Assembly (NCBI GenBank): GCA_012274445.1
Contig: JAAROD010000044.1
Location: forward strand, 744,001-808,000
Source: Sclerotiophoma versabilis
Lineage: Eukaryota > Ascomycota > Dothideomycetes > Pleosporales > Didymellaceae
Direction of reading: 5' to 3'
DNA length: 64,000 nucleotides
Below the pieces are notes generated by a model. That model did not search any database. It saw only the letters and a list, made by a program, of their open reading frames with translations, and was not told where the DNA came from. Each line of letters begins with the position of its first letter. The stretch's first letter is position 1. This document shows, one piece after another, positions 30,069-40,369 of this stretch. Both the position numbers and the translations under genes were made by a program.

Positions 30069-33000
30069 TTATCGCTGCCAACTATCCCGCTGCGGCGGCC
30101 GATTAACACCTGTTGTCCAGTCCATGTGTCCACTAGGTCCTGTAGGCGGCTGCCTTTGCTCCGAGCCCGGTCCTCTTCCATATGGTCCAATGTTGCCTCT
30201 CATGAGATTTTCACGGAAATGTGCGTCCCGCTCCCTGAGCTCACGATCTCGCATCTCTTGTTCGCGCATCTGGCCTTCCCGTCTCATTTGTTCTTCTCGA
30301 TTGAGGGCCGCCTGTTGTTGCTGTGCTGACTCCTGACGGATGCGGTCTGCGATTCCTCGGTCACGAGGGAAGGGCTGAGAGAACCGCGATGGCTCTTCCG
30401 AAAGACGTTGGCTGTAGAGAGGATGGTTGTTTGTACCCAGAGAGGAGTGCGGTGGGTGTTGCAAGGGAGGAGGTTGTCCCGCATCATTTCTTGAGAGTGG
30501 AGTATGCGAGCGTTGGGACAGGTAGCCACGATCCTGCTGCTGAGGTTGGTAACGCAAGTCCTCGTGAACAGGAGTAGAGCGTAGATGCGGATTGGCTAGC
30601 TGCTCTCGTAAGTACTCTGTCCTTTGGGAGAGCTCCCGGCTGGTGTCACGATCCGAGTTGCGCGACTCAAGATCATGATGAAGGTCTCGAGGATCACGAG
30701 TACGATACGATTCCGTCATACCACTCGGACCCCGCATTGACGTATGCGCTGGATGCTCATTGGGTGTTGGAGGGTTCGAGTATGTAAGACCTGTATTCTG
30801 GGCTTGTGAGTGTTCATTGCGGCTCGGGGTCTCCCTCTGCTGCGCCACATGGCTGGTGCGCAGATGTGGGCTCGGTCGCATTCCCATCGGACCTGATGGT
30901 GGGGCACCGGCGCCGGGAGGATCGACTTGTGCGTAAGGATTCGGCTGGAGTATTTGACTAGACGCGGCTGATATTGCTTGCGCGTGCTGAGCTGATCCAG
31001 GACCCGGCATGCCGGAACGTGAAGGCTGTCCCTGCGCTCCACTTACACTTGGCGTGCGAGAATGTAGGTGAGGCGAATTGCTGTAAGCAGCGGCGGGTGG
31101 CGGAGATGGGTTGTGGCGTTGTGTATTGTGCTGAGCAAAGACCGAGCGATGGTTGCCGAATAATCGTGAGTCGTTGTACGCAGGTTGAGGCAAGCCAGGA
31201 TGAGACGTTGGAAGAGACACTGGCTGCTGTGCCTGGCTGTGAGTGGGATGAAATTGTTGCCGTTGCTGCCAGCTATCGCGGGGACCATGTCTGTTTCCTG
31301 AAGCCTGCTCGTTAGTAAGGTCAACGGACCTACTGGGCATAGAGGAGGATATCGAGCTCTGCGATGCATATGAAGGTCGTCCATATGGGGGCTGCGTGGA
31401 TGCAGCATCTCCAAAAACATCACGTCTCGGTGCAGACGCCTGTGAGGATGTCGGCGGAGGAGCAACAGGTGTCTGTTGCGAGGGCGTTGTACTATGCGAT
31501 GGAGGTCCTTGTCCTTGCTCGGTGGGCTTCTTCCTTGAGGGCTCTTCGGGCTCGGGATCGTTGAGCAATGACAATAGGTTAGACTTTCTAGGCGCTTGGG
31601 TAGGTTTTGGTGGTGGAACACTTTGTGGAGGTGGTTGGCCGAACGATGGACGAGACTGGTGCTGAGACTGTAGAATTGGCGTTTGCTGTGCTTGTGGGAT
31701 CGCAGACGGCGGGGCATACCTCGGCTCTTCTTTGACTGGGGGAGTAGAGATAGAAGTGCGCGAAGGCAGCTGTTGTCCTCCTGAGAAGATGCCATGCGTT
31801 TGGGAAATCAGATCGGATGGTGGCTGGGTCATAGCCTGGGCTTGTGAAGCCTGACGAGAGTGCGAGTAAGACATTGGTCGGTGTTCTGGCGACCTTGCTA
31901 TGGAGTTTGAACGTACCGGTGGCATGAGCGGTGGTGGTCCTCCCGGAGGGAATGCCCTTTGGTGATGATGCATCTCTTGAGAAATTCTCCGAGCGTGTTG
32001 TTGTTGCTGCTGAAACCGATGTTCCTGTTCCTGTTGAAGCTCAGACCTAACCAGATTCTCTCGCTCTTGATGACTCAGACCACGGAAACTTGGCTGTTGA
32101 TGCTGCTCCTGACCACGCATTTGCGGTGCGCCGTGCGGTTGCATGGACCGTGAAGGATGATGAATTGACGACTGCGATGACACACGATTATCGAGACGCG
32201 ATTGTAAGTCATCAGAGAAGTATCCTGCCCGAGGCGGCTGGTGGTGCGGCTTGTGCTGCGACATACTTTGCTGGAGGTGATGCTGCGGTTGGCTTCGAGA
32301 CAGGGCGGCAGGCGGCGAGTGGTGCGGTGGCATCGAAGGCACAGAGGCGAGCGCAGTCTCTGGCAGCGGAGAGAAGCCAGACGTAGAAGGCACAAGTGGC
32401 TTTCCTTGGCTGGCAGCCTGTGGCAAGAATCGTGCTGGGTGGGCTGCTGGGGGCGGCGAGTTCCTGGGCAGATTGGCGGGATTGATCAATGGAGATTGAT
32501 TCTGTTCAGCCGGTGCAAGGTTGCGGGGTAGTACACTCTGCGTGCTTTCGTAACGTCTCTTGGGCGCAGGAGTCGGCGTTGGAGGCGGTCCCAGATCATC
32601 ACCACGCTCTCTTCTTGCATCGGCATCTCTTGCTGATTGTTCAAGCTCCGACTTTCCTCCCTCGACCATGCGTAGATACTGGTTCTTGATCATGATGTGC
32701 GTCTTCGTACCCATGTGGTTAGCAAACCCGATCCAATCCGTACCGAAATGCGCCACGTTTTTCTCAAAATCCTGCAGTTCAGATACGGACCAGTAGCTTG
32801 AAGGTCCGGGCCTGGCGCTGGGATGAGTCTTTTGCCGATCCATCAAGCCCACAGGTATGCTCCCCGAAAGCGAGGGCAGTTCAACATGGCTAGCCCTCAG
32901 GCTCAATAGCGCGGGGTCATTTGTTTGATCCTCGTGCTGACTGACTTGAATCGGAACCGGCATGTCCACAACTTGACGCTTGCCAAACTCATCTTCTGCT

Positions 33001-36000
33001 TTAAGGCCTGGTGCTTTATCTTTGCGATCCAGCTTGACAGGTGATCCAGCTGGAGCTGCAGCAAGGGGCTGGTTCTTAACCTTCTTTCCCTTCTCTTTGT
33101 TGGCCTTGCTCCGTCTACTGACCTTTTCTGGGTTGCCATCTGCATCAGTCTGCCGACGAACACGACCTTGCGTAAGCATGGTGACGTTTGGGTCGAAATC
33201 AGCCTCCATACCACCAAATGTGGGCGCTGCTGAGCGTCGAGGTCGTCCAGTTTCTGTGACAGGAAGAGGAGTTCCATCCTCCCCTGCGACTTCGGGACGC
33301 TCCATGTTCGCGATAGCTCCACGGGCACGTGTGGCACCTGTACCCCGTTTGCGTGCACCTCCACGTCTGCCTCTCGCTTTGTGTTTGTACTCTCTGGTCC
33401 ATTTGGTAGCGTAGTAATGGTTGATGCAGTCTTTGTAGGTTCGCTCGGTGCCGCACTCTTTGTACAGAATCTCTGCTAGCTTACCCCATTTCTTGGCGTA
33501 TTGATCTCTGTAATTTGCAACCATAACGCGATGTTCATCCGGGGTGAAGTCGTCATCTGGCGGTTCATAGTGAAATGCAAAGATGCCTTGTCCCGGTTCA
33601 CGCTGGAAGTTAGTATCGATGAAGTTGCGTCGTATTGCTTCAGCTTCGCTGAGTGGCATCGGAAGGTCGGCTTCTCTCTCCGGATCGGCCATGCTTCTCT
33701 TTGGTTCACTGTCTTGCTTTCCCATCCTCTCCTCTTCAGCTGTCTTGAGCGATTCTTTGATCACCGCTTCCAAGTCCAGCTCGGTAGCCCATCGACTGGC
33801 ATGGCTGCGTCGTCCAGTTGGACCTGGAACATCGAGCAGTGCACCCACCGTGGAGCTCTGGACATCAGGCGTTGTGGCCTTTAGGCTAGGCTCAGCCGAT
33901 GGCTGTCTCTCTTGTTCATCTTGCTCACGCTCCTCATCCCACTGACGAATGGATTGACGCCATTGTTTGTATCTTATGGCATATTGCCGCAAAGTCTCTT
34001 CCTCGTTCAGCTCAGGTTGAACAGTCTTTTGATACAACATGAGCATGTTGGACTTAATAGTGTCAGGAAGCCCCGGTCGATCCTGCTCAATGTCGGATAG
34101 TGGTGTAGGTGGACCAGAGCCAAGATACGGAAGGCCGCTGAGATCGGGTAAAACTTCTGGTTCATTGGAGACTTCACGTCGAAGCCGCAGGGCGACTGTC
34201 GCCGGTGCAATTGATCGTTCCGGCCTTTTCTCAGTCGCACTGTCATCTGTTTCTTCGGCGTTAGGAGTCAAAGGTTCTACTGGCTTGCTCACAGTAGGGG
34301 TCAGAATAGGCGGTCCGGCTGCAACTTCTTGGGGACGTGATACATCTTCCCTTTTGACAGCATCCTGCTCGACATCTTCGTACGGAACTGGCAGATGGTT
34401 GGCGCTCAGACACGAAAGCAGGATGATCTCTTGTAGAGGAGTAGTTGCACGCAGATGAGGTGCACTAAGATCAATAAGCTTGGCTTCCAACGTCGCCTTC
34501 TGTCTGTTGTACTTCGCCTCCGATTCTGCAAAATCATCTTCGTCGAGATCGAGATCTTCATCAGAATCTTGCAACGCGTCTGGCGCGGAGGAGGCAGCTG
34601 ACATCGGCGGTTGTCCGGGGCGAGGAGAAGCATCCGCCATTACCACATCAGAATGCCGTCTTGTTTCTATCGACCCAGGCTTCAAGGATGGAGTTGTGGA
34701 TCGTTCTGCCGATGCAGCTCGGCCCTTCGGTCTGTCCATGTCGCCAGAAGAGCGGAAATAGGAAGGAGAGCCGAACTGAGCCTGCTGTGAACGATGTGGA
34801 TGAACAGTGGAAGTAGAGTTGCCAAACTCAAGCTTTGGAGCCTTTGGGGCTGTCCCAAACGATCGCTCACGATCATCAACTGGTAGTTCTCGCTTGGTGG
34901 GGACAGTAGGACGATTGGGGATCAGACCCGGCCGAACCCACTGCATGCTTTTCGGTCCACCACCCATGGGCGCTCTTGGAGCGTTGAAGCCAGGTCTCTC
35001 TGAGGGCGCATAGGGAGGTGCTGGTCGTGGTGCCATTGGTGTCCTATCAGCTTTGGGTCCAGTCGGGATGTTGGCTGGTAAGCTCTTCGGAGACGTATTG
35101 ATAGAAGCATCGCCACTACCACTCCGGGGTCCTAACGGCGGAGGAGGTACTGTGCTGGAAGACGTATCTCTTGGGGCATATGGGGGGGGAGGGACCCTCG
35201 AGAATGATGGCGAGACGTTAGCCCTTAGAGGCGCTTGCATCGCAGTAGGTGGACGCGGTCGCGGTGCTGGACCCTGCGGAGGTGACTTCGCAGGAGCTGA
35301 TGGCGCTGATGGCGGAGGTCCTTGACGAGCCGGGTACTGTGGTGCGTTGATTGTTCGCGAAACAGGCGCTTTGATCTCCACCCGATCTGTCTCAGGCGCA
35401 TTGGCGATGGCAGAAGAAGCAGGTGGCGGCACGCTTGGGGGCGGGTCCATACGCTGCGATCCATTTGGTCTTGGCCGGCTGTCTTGTGTAGGCTCATCGA
35501 CGGGAGGTCGCTCAGATATGGCGCGATCGGGTACTCTGTCTGCCTTAGGTCCGGTGGGTGGAGCAATGGACCCAGATGGGGCACAGTTCTTTGATGTGAC
35601 TGGCGCGAGAGGAGTTGTGACCACTGGGGTTGCTATAGTAGCTGGAGCCGGACCTGGGGCAGGAGCTGGGGCAGGGGCAGGGGTAGGGGCAGGACCTGTG
35701 CTTGGACCGGGAGTAGAAAGGGTTGCTGGAGAAGTTGCTGCGGCTGGGGCTACGGTCGCAACAGTTGGTGCCGGATTGCTGGCCTGAACGGGTTTGGGAG
35801 GTGGCGCTGCAGCTGTGCTTGGCTTCACGTCAAGTATGGGATTCCTCCAGACATTAGATCCAAAGGCCGGAACTGCAGCGGGTGGCGACGAAGCACGTGG
35901 GGCATACCTTTCTCTGGACGCCTCTGCGCGGCTGGCTAACAGGAGGTCGTCCTTGCCAGGGTCTCGACGGGAATCCTTGGCAGCTGATGGGTCAACGGCA

Positions 36001-37010
36001 ACGGAAGAGCGCCGGGTGTATGAGTCCACCTGGGGTCCTAACCGGTCCGCCGGGGATGCGTGATGCGAGGAGTGAGGTGTTGGTCCTGTCGGCGTTCCTG
36101 GCACGTGGCGCGAATCAGGCGCTCCAGAACCACGGTGGGTGTCCAAAGCTCTCGGGCCAGGTTTGGCAGCGCCAGCAGGTCCTATATAAGAGTCGTACTC
36201 CCTGGGAAATCTGCGATCGTCACGGTCCCTCCTGTCAAAATCCCGTTCGTCTCGCAAGTCCCGGTCTCGCCGTAGGGGCGACCGACTGCGTGGTCTGTAC
36301 GAGCGGTCTGGTGGGCGATCTCGGGGATCATGATGTCGGTCTCGGTCGTCGTTGTGGAACGGTCTCCCTCGTCCTCCAAAATCCCTGCCACCACGACCTC
36401 GCCCAATTCCACTGCCACGGTACGACGAGCCTGTGCCAAGAATAGGGGGGTCTGAGAATGTAGACCCTGCTGAGGGCGGTCCATCTCGAGAATTGCGGCG
36501 CGCACGACTAACGTCTAAATCACGCGGTGGAAATTCCCTCTGGTCGCGGGTATCTCGGAGGTCCCGAATTGGCGAGCGCCGCAGTGGTGGAGTCGGCCGC
36601 CTTTCTCGACGGTCGCGATCAAACTCTCGGTCGCGATCCCGGTCACGGTCAGCCCTCCAGGAGTTGTGCGTGTTCGTCATTGGAGGCGCTGGTCCGCTGC
36701 TGAGCGGCGGCGCGTCCCGCAAAGGAGTAGGCTCACCCCTGCCTGGAAAGCCCCTCCCCCGTCCATCGCGAGGTATTGGAAGCGCACCTGAGGAGCCTAC
36801 GGTAGCAGGGCCGCGTGGCGCGTCAGAGAGTGATTTAGGCCCTCGAGGAACATCCCGAGGCGGAAAGTTACTGGGCTCTTGATTGGGTCTCACGCTGTCG
36901 TTAGCTCTTGGGGGATATCCGCCGCCAAAGGTGGAAGGTCTGCGGTCTCGGTACGGTGGTGATCTGTCTCGTCCGTTCCTGTTGTTGTCTGGGTAGCGAT
37001 ACGAGGACAT
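30069..37010 (-). CDS. SNT1: SNT1-like SANT-domain corepressor protein
   Basis: A 2313-residue open frame without stops. It has two SANT domains. The first is near residue 1150 (DDFTPDEHRVMVANYRDQYAKK..YKDCINHYYATKW). The second is near residue 1404 (SYWSVSELQDFEKNVAHFG..IMIKNQYLRMV). This pair, with a helical segment before it (VQPELNEEETLRQYAIRYKQW), fits yeast Snt1 and animal NCoR/SMRT. Snt1 is a scaffold of the Set3 histone deacetylase complex. The N-terminal 800 residues are disordered with RD/RS-rich and PAPA repeats. The C-terminal ~800 are Gln/Pro/His/Ser-rich, ending DSWQR. The start is ATG at 37010 (MSSYRYPD). The length is larger than yeast Snt1 (~1200), as in other filamentous fungi. 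Cryptic in-frame introns cannot be excluded. Divergent from deoxyhypusine synthase. Confidence 0.83.
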   Translation of the reverse strand: MSSYRYPDNNRNGRDRSPPYRDRRPSTFGGGYPPRANDSVRPNQEPSNFPPRDVPRGPKSLSDAPRGPATVGSSGALPIPRDGRGRGFPGRGEPTPLRDAPPLSSGPAPPMTNTHNSWRADRDRDRDREFDRDRRERRPTPPLRRSPIRDLRDTRDQREFPPRDLDVSRARRNSRDGPPSAGSTFSDPPILGTGSSYRGSGIGRGRGGRDFGGRGRPFHNDDRDRHHDPRDRPPDRSYRPRSRSPLRRDRDLRDERDFDRRDRDDRRFPREYDSYIGPAGAAKPGPRALDTHRGSGAPDSRHVPGTPTGPTPHSSHHASPADRLGPQVDSYTRRSSVAVDPSAAKDSRRDPGKDDLLLASRAEASRERYAPRASSPPAAVPAFGSNVWRNPILDVKPSTAAAPPPKPVQASNPAPTVATVAPAAATSPATLSTPGPSTGPAPTPAPAPAPAPGPAPATIATPVVTTPLAPVTSKNCAPSGSIAPPTGPKADRVPDRAISERPPVDEPTQDSRPRPNGSQRMDPPPSVPPPASSAIANAPETDRVEIKAPVSRTINAPQYPARQGPPPSAPSAPAKSPPQGPAPRPRPPTAMQAPLRANVSPSFSRVPPPPYAPRDTSSSTVPPPPLGPRSGSGDASINTSPKSLPANIPTGPKADRTPMAPRPAPPYAPSERPGFNAPRAPMGGGPKSMQWVRPGLIPNRPTVPTKRELPVDDRERSFGTAPKAPKLEFGNSTSTVHPHRSQQAQFGSPSYFRSSGDMDRPKGRAASAERSTTPSLKPGSIETRRHSDVVMADASPRPGQPPMSAASSAPDALQDSDEDLDLDEDDFAESEAKYNRQKATLEAKLIDLSAPHLRATTPLQEIILLSCLSANHLPVPYEDVEQDAVKREDVSRPQEVAAGPPILTPTVSKPVEPLTPNAEETDDSATEKRPERSIAPATVALRLRREVSNEPEVLPDLSGLPYLGSGPPTPLSDIEQDRPGLPDTIKSNMLMLYQKTVQPELNEEETLRQYAIRYKQWRQSIRQWDEEREQDEQERQPSAEPSLKATTPDVQSSTVGALLDVPGPTGRRSHASRWATELDLEAVIKESLKTAEEERMGKQDSEPKRSMADPEREADLPMPLSEAEAIRRNFIDTNFQREPGQGIFAFHYEPPDDDFTPDEHRVMVANYRDQYAKKWGKLAEILYKECGTERTYKDCINHYYATKWTREYKHKARGRRGGARKRGTGATRARGAIANMERPEVAGEDGTPLPVTETGRPRRSAAPTFGGMEADFDPNVTMLTQGRVRRQTDADGNPEKVSRRSKANKEKGKKVKNQPLAAAPAGSPVKLDRKDKAPGLKAEDEFGKRQVVDMPVPIQVSQHEDQTNDPALLSLRASHVELPSLSGSIPVGLMDRQKTHPSARPGPSSYWSVSELQDFEKNVAHFGTDWIGFANHMGTKTHIMIKNQYLRMVEGGKSELEQSARDADARRERGDDLGPPPTPTPAPKRRYESTQSVLPRNLAPAEQNQSPLINPANLPRNSPPPAAHPARFLPQAASQGKPLVPSTSGFSPLPETALASVPSMPPHHSPPAALSRSQPQHHLQQSMSQHKPHHQPPRAGYFSDDLQSRLDNRVSSQSSIHHPSRSMQPHGAPQMRGQEQHQQPSFRGLSHQERENLVRSELQQEQEHRFQQQQQHARRISQEMHHHQRAFPPGGPPPLMPPVRSNSIARSPEHRPMSYSHSRQASQAQAMTQPPSDLISQTHGIFSGGQQLPSRTSISTPPVKEEPRYAPPSAIPQAQQTPILQSQHQSRPSFGQPPPQSVPPPKPTQAPRKSNLLSLLNDPEPEEPSRKKPTEQGQGPPSHSTTPSQQTPVAPPPTSSQASAPRRDVFGDAASTQPPYGRPSYASQSSISSSMPSRSVDLTNEQASGNRHGPRDSWQQRQQFHPTHSQAQQPVSLPTSHPGLPQPAYNDSRLFGNHRSVFAQHNTQRHNPSPPPAAAYSNSPHLHSRTPSVSGAQGQPSRSGMPGPGSAQHAQAISAASSQILQPNPYAQVDPPGAGAPPSGPMGMRPSPHLRTSHVAQQRETPSRNEHSQAQNTGLTYSNPPTPNEHPAHTSMRGPSGMTESYRTRDPRDLHHDLESRNSDRDTSRELSQRTEYLREQLANPHLRSTPVHEDLRYQPQQQDRGYLSQRSHTPLSRNDAGQPPPLQHPPHSSLGTNNHPLYSQRLSEEPSRFSQPFPRDRGIADRIRQESAQQQQAALNREEQMRREGQMREQEMRDRELRERDAHFRENLMRGNIGPYGRGPGSEQRQPPTGPSGHMDWTTGVNRPPQRDSWQR

Positions 37011-38319
37011 AGTTGCGGCTTGGAATACTAGAATTGAGCTTCAGTGACTGCGGCATGGGCGTGGATGTATCCCAAGGTCCGGGGTAGCAATAGCGTAGCA
37101 CGTGGCTCTGGGTGCCGGTGTGGTCGTGATTGCTGTCAGCGAGCCGTGAACAGGTAAGACTGCGATCGCGAGAAACTCTCAATCCAGATTGACCAATTCC
37201 CCGCGAAAGTGAAACCTAAGGGTCGAGACGATGTGGTTGGTACCGACCCTGATGTTGACGTGCGACTCGTGATTTGTTTGGAGCTGGGATAGAGGGTCCG
37301 TGCCAGGTGGGTTTTAGGAAAGCACGCCCCGGAAGCACTTTGCGATCCGCCGCGTACAAAAAGCCTTGGCGGCCGGCAAGCTGAGATCCAAACCGCCGCT
37401 GGCTTTTCACGCCCTGGGGGGTCGACGGACTTGGACGATCGCGTCAACAGGCAAGCGGCAATCAATCCAGTACGATTGCAACTGGTTCTGGTGTCTCGGC
37501 ACGTGTGGTGGGTGCTGCAACCGACTTGCAGGCTGAAAGGAAATGGATTTCACCCCCGTTGACGTGGCGCTGTACTCCTGCGTGCGTGGATGGCCAAGGG
37601 CACGTTAGAGGATGTCCGAATGGTGAGATGTAAAAGTGTCAGAGATGCTCAGCCAGGTGGCGCGCAGGTGAATGCTGGGAACATCGTGCCGTTGAGAGGG
37701 TTGCTGCGTGAGTGTAATGGAGAACAACGGCACCAGGACACGAGAACGAGGATCCAACGCACGCCCGTCCGCAGACATGACGAGCCACCAAGGCTAGCGA
37801 ACCCCCCCTGCGGCTACCCGGTGCAAAGACAGAATCACACATCAAGAAGCTTGGGCCAACGAATTGGCGGCCAATCACGCATCGTTCCACCTCAGAGAGT
37901 CGAGACGGTTCTGCCGCCTCATGCAGAAGCAGCCCTAGAGCCGGGACTGAAAGAAACGCCTCGACAAGACTCAGAGGTACCCACATCAGGACAGTCGACG
38001 CCATGTATGCAGCTCGACAATGTGGTTGAGGACTGCAGAAGCTGTTTGCTGATCAGGTAGATAGACGCCTGAAAAGCGCTGAAGGACTTCAGGGTGCATC
38101 TTATGTCGTGACGATCTGTCGAAATGGAACCGCGCTAAGCGCAGGGGCCTTCCAAGGTTGCCTTGCATGCCCGAAATCATGTGGGGTTTTGGTCAAAGTC
38201 GCACGCATGCGCAGAAAATCAAACTCCAGGGTGGCGCGTCAAAAACCACTGGGCACGCGATAGTAACCACACAACACTGAACAGCGACTTGTTATTTGTG
38301 CGACTCTACAATACACGTC
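37011..38319. other. Divergent intergenic region, SNT1 / DYS1
   Basis: 1.3 kb between head-to-head start codons. A plus frame at 37590-38060 (156 codons from an ATG) and an overlapping minus frame both lack domain features and sit in the same bases, so neither is called. Confidence 0.5.
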
Positions 38320-39559
38320 ATGTCGACCACCAAAGAGGCCGCAGCCCCCTCTGGCGCCACCGATGCAGTTCTGAAGCCTTCGGAGCCCGTGCCCGCGGAT
38401 GCCAAAGAGGTACAAGGCATCGACTTTAATCAGTATGCAAACCGCAGCATCACCGTGGAAGAGCTCATCGGCGGATATGCGAACATGGGGTTTCAAGCAA
38501 CCTCAGTTGGAGAAGCAGTGCGCATCATAAACGGCATGGTAAGTCTCTGTCGCAAACTGTTCGCAGCTGCAGCTCTTGAGCACGGAGACAGCCGCTGAGG
38601 TCCAGGCTAGCGGTGCCGTGAAGTCGAAACGAGTAGGCCGGAAATAGCACCGCCGTCTCACCCTCGCTCATGCGCCTCGTGTTTCTGCTAACAGGTGACA
38701 GCGCGCATGGAAGGACCCAGAGACCAATGAGGGAACGACGATCTTCCTGGGCTACACGTCCAACCTGATCTCTTCTGGCCTGCGGGAAACACTGCGGTAC
38801 TTGGTGCAACACAAACACGTTTCTGCCATTGTCACAACGGCTGGTGGAGTCGAGGAAGACTTCATCAAATGCCTTGCACCAACCTATCTTGGTGCCTTTT
38901 CCACACCCGGTGCCGGCCTGCGAGCCAAAGGCATGAACAGGATAGGTAACCTTGTTGTACCGAACAGCAACTATTGCGCCTTCGAAGACTGGGTCGTTCC
39001 CATCCTCGATAAAATGCTGGAGGAGCAGGAAGCGAGCAAAAAGACAGAGGAGCCGATGCACTGGACACCGAGCAAGGTTATCCAGCGTCTAGGCAAGGAG
39101 ATCAACGACGAGCGGTCTGTTTACTACTGGGCATGGAAAAACGACATCCCGGTGTTCTGTCCCGCCCTGACTGACGGTAGTCTTGGCGACATGCTGTACT
39201 TCCACACCTTCAAGGCATCACCAGAGCAGCTTCGAGTCGACATTGTGGAGGACATCCGCAAGATCAATACCATTGCCGTCCGCGCGAAGAGGACAGGCAT
39301 GATTGTGCTCGGCGGAGGTATCGTCAAGCACCACATCGCTAACGCCAACCTGATGCGCAATGGAGCAGAGAGCGCTGTATATGTCAACACAGCCCAGGAG
39401 TTTGACGGGAGCGATGCCGGAGCACGGCCAGACGAGGCTGTCAGCTGGGGCAAGATCAAACTTGACGGCGATAGCGTGAAGGTTTATGCAGAAGCCACCG
39501 TGGTGTTCCCACTCATAGTAGCTGCGACATTCGCGAGTGTGCAGCGGACAGAAGGGTAG
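38320..39559 (+). CDS. DYS1: Deoxyhypusine synthase
   Basis: Transfers the 4-aminobutyl group of spermidine to a lysine of eIF5A, the first step of hypusine formation, using NAD in the cytosol. Exon 1 is 38320-38538, exon 2 is 38702-39559, total 358 residues. The 163-bp intron is the longest well-supported one here. Two AGs lie 7 bases apart at its end, and only the second (ending 38701) keeps the frame, giving IINGM-RAWKDPE. Motifs: TSNLISSGLRETLRYLVQHK, VTTAGGVEEDFIKC, APTYLGAF, NDIPVFCPALTDGS, LGGGIVKHHIANANLMRNGA, and SWGKIKLDG with the enzyme-intermediate lysine at residue 324. Length is normal. The ATG at 38320 (MSTTKEAAAP) is the first in frame. Confidence 0.95.
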
Positions 39560-40369
39560 CATTTCGTAGACTACAACAATGATGCATGACCGAACGCTCT
39601 CAGAGCGATTCAACTAGATACAAAGCAGTGGAAGGTCGAGAAGACGCGGGTGCGCATTCCGGTGACCTTGGGATAAGGAACAAGGCGTTGGAGGCCGCGG
39701 AAAGCCTGGCGTGCGTTAGACGATGCGGGAGCTGCAGGGAAGGCGCGGTGGGTCGCAGTTTCCCCATTAGTCTCAACGCAGTAAAGTGCCCTTCAGCCTA
39801 GCAACTGTGGAGCTTGAAGCAATCGATAAGGAAGAGAGCTTCAGCTGAAGGCGGCCTCCTGGGTTCCATCATGACGCTGTGCAGCCTTAAGGCCATGAGT
39901 CAACATCACGATCAGGTAAGGTGACAAGCTGTAGAAGGGCTCCACAAATGACAACGAGGGCGCAAGGTTCGCTAAGGCAGCGCCACGATGCGCGCCGGGT
40001 CCTCCACGGTTTAGCTTATCCAGTGATCGCGTTGCGTGTGCATCAACAGCTGCCTGCAGCTTTAGGGTTAAGCCCAGCCACGCCCGTGACTGTTTCTCTC
40101 GTGCTGTTAACATTGATCTTGACAGCTTTTCTCCATTTCACTCATCCCCGTTTGAGCGTTGACTTTCGCTACTACCCTGTCCAGTATCGACACAGCAGCC
40201 TGTCCGCATACAGCTCTGCGATAGCAGGTGCTTGAGTTCTACCGCTGCCTGCATACATTCGGCCTACCGATAGAGCTGGGTATCTTTACTTGCAACTTGG
40301 CGATACTTGCCAACAATCATCGTCAAGCTCCTTTTGGGTTACACATGCAACAGGTCCCTTACCCCAACC
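39560..40369. other. Intergenic, promoter/leader of the MATH-RING gene
   Basis: No gene seen; short frames on both strands overlap. The last ~200 bp are probably 5' leader. Confidence 0.5.

Noticed and set aside
35640..35720. Short tandem GGGGCA repeat on the plus strand, considered as a minisatellite or G-quadruplex
   Set aside because: It is the coding sequence of the PAPAPA repeat in the SNT1-like protein; G-quadruplex potential is possible but not specific.
37590..38060. 156-codon plus ORF in the SNT1/DYS1 intergenic region
   Set aside because: ATG-started but no domain, overlapped by an equally long minus frame, and composition unlike the genes nearby.
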